The translations under genes and the position numbers were made by a program. From Gemmatimonadota bacterium (lineage in GTDB: Bacteria; Latescibacterota; UBA2968; UBA8231), in contig JAPPEF010000314.1 of assembly GCA_028875335.1 (NCBI GenBank), positions 1-64,000 on the forward strand: a DNA stretch of 64,000 nt, given 5' to 3'. Under the pieces are notes generated by a model. The model did not search any database and was not told the DNA's origin. It worked only from the letters and a program-made list of their open reading frames with translations. Shown one piece after another: positions 34,932 to 41,986 of this stretch (position 1 is its first letter; every line of letters begins with the position of its first letter).

Positions 34932-34966
34932 AAAGGGGACGAGGTTCAACGCACCTCGTCCCCTTT
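34932..34966 (+). terminator. Perfect rho-independent-type hairpin after CBM9-like copy 3
   Basis: AAAGGGGACGAGGT at 34932-34945 and ACCTCGTCCCCTTT at 34953-34966 form a 14-pair stem with a seven-base loop, with A on one side and T on the other, so it can stop transcription from both directions. The convergent DapA-family gene ends at 34996. Confidence 0.85.
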
Positions 34967-34995
34967 CCATATCTTTCAATCCCGTCTATAGTCCG

Positions 34996-35877
34996 CTATG
35001 AGGTAATCTCAAGAGCCTCCACCTGCGCCAACAGGATCTCGCGCTCGTCGGGGCTCACAGATCGCAACGGCCGCCGAGGTGCACCGCACTCTATCCCTAT
35101 GCGCTGACTGACTACGGCCAAAATGCTGCCGAAATAGCCGAATTGCGTCACCGTGTTGTGAAAGGCATTGGCCCTTTTTTGGGCCGCTTGGGTGGCGGCC
35201 AGATCACCCGCTTGGTACGCATTCCAAACGTCCATCCACAGTTCCGGAGCCGCGCACAAAGGACCATCGACCGACCCAACGGCTCCGACGGTCATAGCTG
35301 GCAACATCAGCTTGCCGCTGCCGATAAAGGCATCTAGCCCCATGCCAACGAATTCGAGCAGGTTGGCGAACACCGGCGACGAGTGTTTCAAACCGGTAGT
35401 CTGAGGCACTTCCTCAACTAGGCGCTGCATCAGGGCCGGACTGACATCGAGACCGGTGCAGCCAGGCAAATTGTAGATGAACAGCGGCCGGTCGGCCGCA
35501 GCCCCCACGGCCCGATAGTATTCTACCACGCCATCGTCGTCGCCCTGGTAGAAAAAGGGAGGCACCGCGCAGATGGCTTCCACTCCAGCTTGGGCTGCGT
35601 GGGCCGCCAGTTTTTCGGCCCTCACCGTGGTGTTGGCCCCTACGTGCATGATGACCTGGGTGCGTCCCGCATTCTGGTCGGCGGAGATCTCGGCAATGCG
35701 CTGGTTCTCCTCGTCGTCGAGCAGGACGCTCTCGCCAGTGCCGCCGGCGACCCAAAAGCCGTGTACGCCGGCTTGTATATTGAACTCCATGGTGGCGCGG
35801 AAGGCCTCTTCGTTTAGAGTGCCATCCTCATTTTTCGGACTGATAATCGCCGGCACCACCCCTTGAAATTGTCCCAT
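34996..35877 (-). CDS. DapA/NanA-family aldolase (dihydrodipicolinate synthase family)
   Basis: 293 residues from the ATG at 35877, supported by TAAGGAGGAAA upstream; the longer frame crosses the promoter of the divergent gene. Family landmarks are GGTGES (residues 45-50), IMHVGANTT, the tyrosine of YNLPG (Tyr135) and the Schiff-base lysine in GLKHSS (Lys164). YNLPGCTG is more typical of the sialate-lyase/keto-acid aldolase side of the family than of lysine biosynthesis. It is divergent from a Gfo/Idh/MocA oxidoreductase with a 122-base promoter gap, so cleavage of a sugar-acid-derived 2-keto compound is a reasonable inference. Confidence 0.85.
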   Translation of the reverse strand: MGQFQGVVPAIISPKNEDGTLNEEAFRATMEFNIQAGVHGFWVAGGTGESVLLDDEENQRIAEISADQNAGRTQVIMHVGANTTVRAEKLAAHAAQAGVEAICAVPPFFYQGDDDGVVEYYRAVGAAADRPLFIYNLPGCTGLDVSPALMQRLVEEVPQTTGLKHSSPVFANLLEFVGMGLDAFIGSGKLMLPAMTVGAVGSVDGPLCAAPELWMDVWNAYQAGDLAATQAAQKRANAFHNTVTQFGYFGSILAVVSQRIGIECGAPRRPLRSVSPDEREILLAQVEALEITS

Positions 35878-35999
35878 GTTTTCCTCCTTAGTACCTCTAT
35901 TGTTATAATACCTCTGCACCCTTGTGCGCCGAGGCAGACTACGCTCAATATAGGCGTCGCTTTCTCGGCTTCCAACACTCAGACCGCTAGGAGGATAGT

Positions 36000-37172
36000 A
36001 TGAAAACCTATCGCGTGGCCATACTGGGTTGCCGAGGCCGTGGCACGGCCGCAGCACGCGCGTACCACGCCCACCCCCGCACGGAAATCGTCGCCCTCTG
36101 CGACCTCGAGCAAGACCTGCTCGACACCCTAGGCGACGAACTCGGAGTCGCGGCTCGCTACACCGACCTAGACGCGATGATCAGCCAGCACCAACCCGAC
36201 ATCGTCGCCATTCCCACCGGCACGGAATTCCACCACTCGCTGGCCCTGCGCGTACTCGAATACGGTGCCCACATCGACATTGAAAAACCCCTGTGCGTCG
36301 ATTGCCAGGAAGCCGACGAGGTGCTAGCTAAGGCCCGCGAGAAAAACGCGCGCATCGCCGTGCATCACCAAGGGCGCGTCGGCGTCTATATGAAAGCCGT
36401 GGCCAAAGCCCTTGCCGAGGGGCGCATCGGCCAATTGCGCCACATCCACGGCCACGGCAAGACCTACTACGGCGGCTACAACCTAATGAACATCGGCACG
36501 CACATGATCAACAACATGCTCAAGGTCGCCGGCCCGTGCCACAGCGTCGTGGCCACCGCCACCACCGATGGCCATCCCATCACCCCGACGGATGTGGTGC
36601 CCTCTCCGCAAGGCATGGGCACCATCGCTGGCGAACACATCACGGCGACGCTCAGCTTTGCCGATGGCATCACCGCAACCCTCCTGCAACACCGCTTTCC
36701 CACCCCGGTCAATCCGGTGATAGAATTCTGCGGCAGCGAAGGCCGCTTAGTGCTCTCGCAGCTCGTCTGGAAAAGGGACCTCGGCGCGTTCCTGCTGCCG
36801 CAGCCCCACTACGCCCTCAACGACCAAAGGGAACCTTGGGAAGTGCTCCCGCCCATCTACTGCGAGAGCTACGATCCGCAGAGTTCGGCCCACCCAGACG
36901 ACTACGCCTATGTAGAGGAGTATGTCGCGGCACTCGATGAGGGCCGCGAGCACGAATGCAGCGGCCAAGCCGGCCATCACATCGTGGAAATCATGATGGG
37001 CATCTTCGAATCTGCCGCGTACGGCAAACGAGTAGATTTACCCCAGCAGGACCGCGCCCATCCCCTCCTGCGCTGGCGGCGCGAAAACGGCCTGCCCCCA
37101 CCCGATCCCATGCCGCGTCCCTACGCCGAGTGGCTGGCGGCAGAGGATGTGCGCTTGGGGCGGAGTGGTTAA
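36000..37172 (+). CDS. Gfo/Idh/MocA family oxidoreductase
   Basis: 390 residues. An N-terminal Rossmann domain has the dinucleotide loop GCRGRG (residues 10-15) and the family EKP motif (residues 95-97, catalytic Lys96). A C-terminal alpha/beta substrate domain follows, with GYNLMNIGTHMINNML where the family keeps its His/Asp region. The protein is cytoplasmic and would oxidise or reduce a sugar, inositol or related alcohol with NAD(P). A strong TAGGAGGATAGT ribosome site fixes the ATG. A PhyH gene follows after 30 bases, probably in the same transcript, and a DapA-family gene is divergent. Confidence 0.88.
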   Translation: MKTYRVAILGCRGRGTAAARAYHAHPRTEIVALCDLEQDLLDTLGDELGVAARYTDLDAMISQHQPDIVAIPTGTEFHHSLALRVLEYGAHIDIEKPLCVDCQEADEVLAKAREKNARIAVHHQGRVGVYMKAVAKALAEGRIGQLRHIHGHGKTYYGGYNLMNIGTHMINNMLKVAGPCHSVVATATTDGHPITPTDVVPSPQGMGTIAGEHITATLSFADGITATLLQHRFPTPVNPVIEFCGSEGRLVLSQLVWKRDLGAFLLPQPHYALNDQREPWEVLPPIYCESYDPQSSAHPDDYAYVEEYVAALDEGREHECSGQAGHHIVEIMMGIFESAAYGKRVDLPQQDRAHPLLRWRRENGLPPPDPMPRPYAEWLAAEDVRLGRSG

Positions 37173-37202
37173 TTCAACGACTGATGGGAGGTCAGAATCG
37201 AC

Positions 37203-38039
37203 GTGAACGACACTGAAAAATTTCTCTTCGACTTGCAGGGCTTCATCGTCGTCCGCGAGTTCCTCTCGCAGGGCGAAGTCAAAGCGCTCAACGACGCTTT
37301 TGACGCCAACTGGGACCAGCGCCGCGAAGACCCAATCGGCGACCCCAGCGGCAACATGGCTGGGCTGCATAAGCGCAGCATCTTCACCGGCATGCTCGCT
37401 TGGGAGCAGCCTCATTGCCAGCCATTCCGCGACCTGCTCGCGCACCGCAAGCTCCTCCCCTACCTCAACACCCTGCACGGACGCGGCTGGAAGCTCGACC
37501 ACGAGCCGTTAATGATTAACGGTTCCAAGGGGATCGAAGGTCTGCGCATCCACGGCACCACCAACGTCCTCTTCAACGGCTCCCGCTTCTACGCGTACAC
37601 CAACGGCCAGATGCGCTGCGGCCTGCTCGTCGTCCAGTACACTTTGCACGACCAAAATCCCGGCGACGGCGGCCTCTGCGTCATCCCAGGCAGCCACAAA
37701 GTGAACTTTTCCTGCCCGCCGAAAATCACCACTTGGGAGGAGCACCAAGAGGTCGTGTACCAAGTGCCCTTGAAGGCCGGCGACATGGTCATCTTCAGCG
37801 AGAACACCTTGCACGGTGCCCTGCCGTGGCAGGCGGACCACGACCGCCGCGCTCTGCTCTATCGATACACGCCGAAGTATCTGCACTACGCCGGCGGCAC
37901 GTACGAGGTCAACCAGCCAGCATGGGTGTCGGAATTGACCGAGGCGCAGCAGGCAGTACTCGAGCCGCCCTACATCTACCACCACCCCCTCATCGAACCG
38001 GACGGCGAAACCGTGGTCCGTCCACGCCGCGAGGATTAG
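37203..38039 (+). CDS. PhyH family protein with HGT in place of the HxD iron motif
   Basis: 278 residues from a GTG at 37203, with GGGAGG eleven bases upstream. The fold markers are present: PGDGGLCVIPGSHK, LKAGDMVIFSENTLHGALPW with distal His204, and Arg215/216 eleven residues on. The first iron-ligand position reads LRIHGTTN (His117-Gly-Thr119), so the expected Asp is missing. The 87-residue gap from His117 to His204 is the spacing expected for the real triad. The paralog at 44009 has the same feature (HGG) and shares GMLAWE, PGDGG and LHGALPW/THGTLPW. Either these bind iron differently or the alignment hides another acid ligand. It is paired with a Gfo/Idh/MocA enzyme. Confidence 0.8.
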   Translation: MNDTEKFLFDLQGFIVVREFLSQGEVKALNDAFDANWDQRREDPIGDPSGNMAGLHKRSIFTGMLAWEQPHCQPFRDLLAHRKLLPYLNTLHGRGWKLDHEPLMINGSKGIEGLRIHGTTNVLFNGSRFYAYTNGQMRCGLLVVQYTLHDQNPGDGGLCVIPGSHKVNFSCPPKITTWEEHQEVVYQVPLKAGDMVIFSENTLHGALPWQADHDRRALLYRYTPKYLHYAGGTYEVNQPAWVSELTEAQQAVLEPPYIYHHPLIEPDGETVVRPRRED

Positions 38040-38049
38040 CCCCGATCAG

Positions 38050-38919
38050 TCAGCCCTGCCACTCCAAATTGATGCTCGTGTACCCGTCCGTATAGCGGCG
38101 CAAATGCTCGGGTAGGTTGGCCAAAAACCACTGGCCTTCCTCGGGGATTTCCCAGGGGATGTCGATGCGGTGGCTACGGGCGCGGAAGCCGATTCCGCAG
38201 GAGAGGCGCGTTTCTTCAATGCGATTGGGAAACGCGCCGTGATACGTGCGATGGGCGAAGACGATCATGTCGCCGCCGTTGGTGAACAAGGGGACGAGGC
38301 CGGGGATGTCAAAGCCGTTGTACGCGCGTTCCTCCGTGCCCTCCGGGTAAAAGGAGCGCCGGTCAGTCGTCATGCTAAATCCCTCCGGCCCTTCCCAATT
38401 TTCAACGTGGGAATCCTCAATGACGCACAGGCCGCCGTGCTCGGGCCGCGACCCGGTCAGGTAGAACCACTTGCCCGACGGCCACAACCCGCGATTGAGC
38501 ACATCGCCCGAATTTTTGATCTCGGTCGAATAGCCGCACCAATCCGTATGCCACGTTACAGGGGCGGAACCGGTCCGGCGGATGATAGCAGCCGAGCGGT
38601 GGAGTGTCAGCTCGTCCGTGCCGATCAGGTGCCGGTGAATGTCCATGAAAGGCTCGTAGTCGAGCACCTCCCAGGCACCGGGACCGGACTCGACCCAAGC
38701 GTGCCGCGTGCGGCTCTCGCCCGGCTGCAACGTGCGCTCTGGGTCCGCGCCGTCCCACACCGCCTGCTTGAGCTTGGCGACGGTCTCCGGCGGCAGCACA
38801 TCTTTGATTATCGCGAAGCCGTGCGCCGCCAAGCACTCGTCCATCGCGTCGAGCTCGTCGGTGGCGAACTCATAGCAGTAACCCAAATCCGGCTTCTGAA
38901 TGTGCGAATAGTCTTTCAT
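38050..38919 (-). CDS. PhyH family dioxygenase, HxD present
   Basis: 289 residues. The Fe(II)/2-oxoglutarate triad is complete: His124-Thr-Asp126 (TWHTDWCG), His227 (TYHGAF) and Arg238. The chain also has a long insert, FSMTTDRRSFYPEGTEERAY, between the HxD strand and the distal histidine. It is convergent with the gene at 37203 (10 bases between stops) and preceded by AAGGAGGAAAG, so the ATG is secure. Two palindromes sit immediately upstream of it, between it and the PQQ-like propeller gene. Substrate unknown. Confidence 0.85.
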   Translation of the reverse strand: MKDYSHIQKPDLGYCYEFATDELDAMDECLAAHGFAIIKDVLPPETVAKLKQAVWDGADPERTLQPGESRTRHAWVESGPGAWEVLDYEPFMDIHRHLIGTDELTLHRSAAIIRRTGSAPVTWHTDWCGYSTEIKNSGDVLNRGLWPSGKWFYLTGSRPEHGGLCVIEDSHVENWEGPEGFSMTTDRRSFYPEGTEERAYNGFDIPGLVPLFTNGGDMIVFAHRTYHGAFPNRIEETRLSCGIGFRARSHRIDIPWEIPEEGQWFLANLPEHLRRYTDGYTSINLEWQG

Positions 38920-38934
38920 GACTTTCCTCCTTAC

Positions 38935-39007
38935 GTAGGGGACGGTTTGTAAACGCCCCCTACGGGCATATTAAATTTGTAGGGGACGGTTTCAAACCGT
39001 CCCCTAC
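38935..39007. repeat. Two tandem palindromes GTAGGGGACGGTTT/AAACCGTCCCCTAC
   Basis: 38979-39007 is a perfect 29-base palindrome (14-base arms, one-base centre). 38935-38963 is an imperfect copy with the same left arm and a right arm AAACGCCCCCTAC. They are 15 AT-rich bases apart. The second copy contains the TAG stop of the propeller gene ending at 39004. They could act as a terminator or be a mobile intergenic repeat; the GGGGACG core also occurs in the terminators near the CBM9-like genes. Confidence 0.8.
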
Positions 39008-40530
39008 ATGGCACCGTCTGCCAGCGCCAACTCGTAGCAGGCGGCCTCGCTGTCGGTGCGCACCAACAGATAGGGTGTGGCAAAGGCCGGGGGATTCCAA
39101 GTTTTGCCACTGAAGGCCATCATGCGCGCTAGTTCGACGTGGCGGTCGGGGCGGGCCTCAACCAGCACCACGTCGCCCGATTCGCTCATTATCAGCAAGA
39201 CATCGTCTATCAGAATGAGCTGGCCGTGGCCGTAGCGCCCGTGCTTCCAGCGGCGCTTGCCATCTTGCGGGTCGAGGCAGACCAGCACCCCATCGTCGAG
39301 GCCATAGACAAAACCATCGCGATAGACCATGTTGGCAAATTTGGCCTTGAGCCGGGGGCTTTTCCAGACGATATCGCTCGTCAAGCCGCCGTCGGGCGCG
39401 GCGCTCACTTGATACAGCTTGGCACCAATGCCGTAGCCACTAGAGACCAAAACCTGGTCCCCGGGCAAGGGCAGGGGGTTGGCAACGCATTCGACCTGAT
39501 CCCAGGGCTGACGCCAAAGGGGAGCTCCGCTCTGCGGATCGTGCGCGACAACGCTGTAGCTGTTGAAAATCAGGATCTGCTCGCGTCCAGCCAAAGTGAC
39601 CAGACGCGGCGAGCTGAAGCCGGCCTTGTCCGTACCCCCGCCCCAGACAAACGCGCCGGTTTGGCGGTGATAGGCCACTAGCGAGCGCTCATCTGGGCCT
39701 CCGGCACTGACCACGACTAAGCTGTCGAGGACCAACGGCGAACAGCTAATGCCCCACATATGGGCCTTTGCCTGATTGCCGGTGATAATGTCCTGCGACC
39801 AAACCAACTTCCCAGTGTCCAGCTCTAAGCAGTTGAGGATGCCAGTAGCGCCCAGCGTGAAAACCCGGTCTCCAGCGATGGTGGGCGTAGCGCGCGGGCC
39901 GATGCCGGCTATGGCGGTCTCGTAGCGGGTCGAATCGGCGTGTTGCCAGAGCTTGCGGCCCGTGGCCAAGTCGTAGCAGACGACCTGCTCCTCGGGGCCG
40001 TGTTGCTCCTGAGTTACGGCCCGGCCATCGACAATGGCAAAGGAGGACCAAGCGGCACCGACGGGGCGACGCCAGACTTCGCGCGGCGGGTGCTTGGTCC
40101 AGTCGCGCTCGAGGTGAACGCCGCGCAGGCGGTTGTTGCGCTCGGGGCCGAGAAATTGCGGCCAATCGCGGGCGTCGAGCGCGGTTGCGTCCCCTCCTTC
40201 GACCGCAGTGGCTTCGTCCTCAGTACTCCAACGCCATTCGAGGACCGGTATGAAGTCGCCGCTCATACCCTTAATGCGAAAAAGTCCGACACCAAGCGCA
40301 ATGACTAGGACGGCACCGCCAAAATAGCGCAGGCGACGTCCCCAGGCTAGCCGCGACGCAAAGAGCAACCAGAGCAACGCGAAGAAAATGGCGAGCATGA
40401 AGGTGGCCATGGTGCGCATAACCTGTTGCTGGCGATGAGGGGCTTCGGGCAACCAGATCCACAGGAGCGCCAAGACGACAACGCCTCCGAGCAGATAGAG
40501 GGGCCATAAACGAGGACCAGTTGAGGACAT
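39004..40530 (-). CDS. Membrane-anchored PQQ-like beta-propeller protein
   Basis: 508 residues from the ATG at 40530; a longer frame reaches into the upstream gene and lacks sense. Three membrane segments (about residues 10-28, 38-58 and 68-86) are followed by DWPQFLGPERNNR near 123 and then PQQ-like WD-type blades (for example VCYDLATGRKLWQH, NCLELDTGKLVWSQD, VCLDPQDGKRRWKHG). This is the common planctomycete-type outer-wall 'PQQ-binding-like' propeller. No calcium/PQQ catalytic Asp-Asn set is obvious, so a binding rather than dehydrogenase role is more likely. It starts five bases after the Gfo/Idh/MocA stop, as the last gene of a four-gene operon. Its stop lies in a palindromic repeat. Confidence 0.82.
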   Translation of the reverse strand: MSSTGPRLWPLYLLGGVVVLALLWIWLPEAPHRQQQVMRTMATFMLAIFFALLWLLFASRLAWGRRLRYFGGAVLVIALGVGLFRIKGMSGDFIPVLEWRWSTEDEATAVEGGDATALDARDWPQFLGPERNNRLRGVHLERDWTKHPPREVWRRPVGAAWSSFAIVDGRAVTQEQHGPEEQVVCYDLATGRKLWQHADSTRYETAIAGIGPRATPTIAGDRVFTLGATGILNCLELDTGKLVWSQDIITGNQAKAHMWGISCSPLVLDSLVVVSAGGPDERSLVAYHRQTGAFVWGGGTDKAGFSSPRLVTLAGREQILIFNSYSVVAHDPQSGAPLWRQPWDQVECVANPLPLPGDQVLVSSGYGIGAKLYQVSAAPDGGLTSDIVWKSPRLKAKFANMVYRDGFVYGLDDGVLVCLDPQDGKRRWKHGRYGHGQLILIDDVLLIMSESGDVVLVEARPDRHVELARMMAFSGKTWNPPAFATPYLLVRTDSEAACYELALADGAM

Positions 40531-40535
40531 AGGCA

Positions 40536-41609
40536 CTATACGCCTCCGGTGACGGCCTCCAAGCGGACCCAATCGCCGCTGGCGACCGAGCGGGCAATGG
40601 CGGCCATGGCCCGCATCGTTTGAGTTCCATCCTCCACATCGGCCCCCATTTGGGACGCACCGTGCAGGACGACGTCGGCAAAACCTTCGAGTTGCAGCCG
40701 GTAAAAATGCGCGTCGGCCCCTAGCGGCCGGCGATATTGGCCATCGCGCGTAGAGAAGCACTCGACATCGCTGGATTTCAAAAACCACGGCAGGTAGGTT
40801 TTGCCGACGACGCTGCCGTGCTCTCCGTAGATGTGAAAACCCTCGTAGTAGTCCATGCGCACGGCGACCGTCAAGTCGAGATGTCCCTGTCCACCGCTGG
40901 CGAACTCCACTTCGACAAACCAAGAATACGCCTCGAACATCTCCTTGCACCGCCCGCGCACGGCCGCGAGCGGGCCGCCCAAAAAGCGGGCTAGGTCGAT
41001 GAGATGCGAGCCGTGAGTCAGCATGAAGTAGCGCCGCTTGTCGCCCTTGGGATCGCCCGCTGGCTTGCGCGCCGCTTCACTGCGCAGGGGCAGCGGCTGA
41101 AGGTTGTCGGTCATAGTATAGCGATAGGTCGAATCGCAATACCATGCCTTCAGGGCCAACAGCGATCCCATCTCCTCGCAGATGAACTGTCGGGCAAAAG
41201 CAATGCCGGGATCAAAGCGCTTCATGTGGCCGACCTGGAGCGTACAGCCCGAATCGGCGACAGCCCGGCGCAATTCCTCGCACTCCTCCACACTTGTGCC
41301 CATCGGCTTCTCTACAAAGACGTGTTTGTCCGCGGCCAATGCCTGCAAGCTGAGCGGGACGTGGAACTGATCAGCCGTGGCGATGATGACCGCCTCTACC
41401 TGCGGATCCGCGAGCATGTCGGCAAAGTCGGCGTAGGTTTTCTCCGGCTGGTGAACGGCCGCCATGCGCTCGACTAAGTCCGGCGCTTGGTCGCAGATCG
41501 CGTACAGGCGCGTATTGCGGGCCTTAATGCACGACTCAAAGTGGGCGAATTGGGCAATGGGGCCGCAGCCCAACACGCCGATGGACAGGACCTGACTATC
41601 TTTGTTCAC
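40536..41609 (-). CDS. Gfo/Idh/MocA family oxidoreductase
   Basis: 357 residues from a GTG at 41609 whose GTGA overlaps the stop of the RidA-like gene. The Rossmann loop is GCGPIA (residues 14-19), and EKP lies at residues 100-102 (Lys101). A second-domain region LTHGSHLIDLARFLGG follows, as in sugar dehydrogenases of the family. Cytoplasmic, NAD(P)-dependent; substrate unknown. It lies in a chain ABC-F, RidA-like, Gfo/Idh/MocA, PQQ-like propeller, all within four-base overlaps or a five-base gap. It is only distantly like the gene at 36000. Confidence 0.88.
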   Translation of the reverse strand: MNKDSQVLSIGVLGCGPIAQFAHFESCIKARNTRLYAICDQAPDLVERMAAVHQPEKTYADFADMLADPQVEAVIIATADQFHVPLSLQALAADKHVFVEKPMGTSVEECEELRRAVADSGCTLQVGHMKRFDPGIAFARQFICEEMGSLLALKAWYCDSTYRYTMTDNLQPLPLRSEAARKPAGDPKGDKRRYFMLTHGSHLIDLARFLGGPLAAVRGRCKEMFEAYSWFVEVEFASGGQGHLDLTVAVRMDYYEGFHIYGEHGSVVGKTYLPWFLKSSDVECFSTRDGQYRRPLGADAHFYRLQLEGFADVVLHGASQMGADVEDGTQTMRAMAAIARSVASGDWVRLEAVTGGV

Positions 41610-41986
41610 GCGCCGGGCAAAATGGCGTACGCTTCGATCTCGACGACCAGATGCGGCTTGAGCAGCGCGGCTATCACGACCAAGGTCGAGGCCGGCAAAA
41701 TCTCGCCAAACACCTCGCGGTGAGCGCGGGTGACGCCATCAGCATGGTCCACATCCGTGATGTACACGACCGTCCGCACCACATCTTCAAGACTGGCACC
41801 GGTCTCGTCGAGCGCTTTGGCGATGATCTGCAACGCGCTCTTGGCCTGCTCGTAGGCATCGCCCTGATCATGCGGCGGCTGGGCGCAGGTGCCAGCGACG
41901 TGGACGTGACGGTCCATGCGCACGGCGCGCGAATAACCAAACTCCGCACCAAACGGGCTACTGGTCGGTATGTTTCTACGTTTCAT
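41606..41986 (-). CDS. RidA/YjgF/UK114-family protein lacking the catalytic arginine
   Basis: 126 residues, the usual length of this trimeric family. Typical parts are VHVAGTCAQ, YEQAKSALQIIAKALDETGAS, EDVVRTVVYITDV and the closing VVEIEAYA. Where E. coli RidA has Arg105 (PARSCVEV) this protein has PASTLVVI, with Ser100, so it should not be a standard enamine/imine deaminase and falls among the Arg-less Rid subgroups. AAGGAGACCC precedes the ATG, and ATGA overlaps the ABC-F stop, so it is translationally coupled. The role may be tied to the adjacent oxidoreductase. Confidence 0.85.
   Translation of the reverse strand: MKRRNIPTSSPFGAEFGYSRAVRMDRHVHVAGTCAQPPHDQGDAYEQAKSALQIIAKALDETGASLEDVVRTVVYITDVDHADGVTRAHREVFGEILPASTLVVIAALLKPHLVVEIEAYAILPGA

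Noticed and set aside
38935..39007. Possible CRISPR repeat
   Set aside because: Only two copies, both self-palindromic with a 15-base AT spacer; no array and no cas genes.
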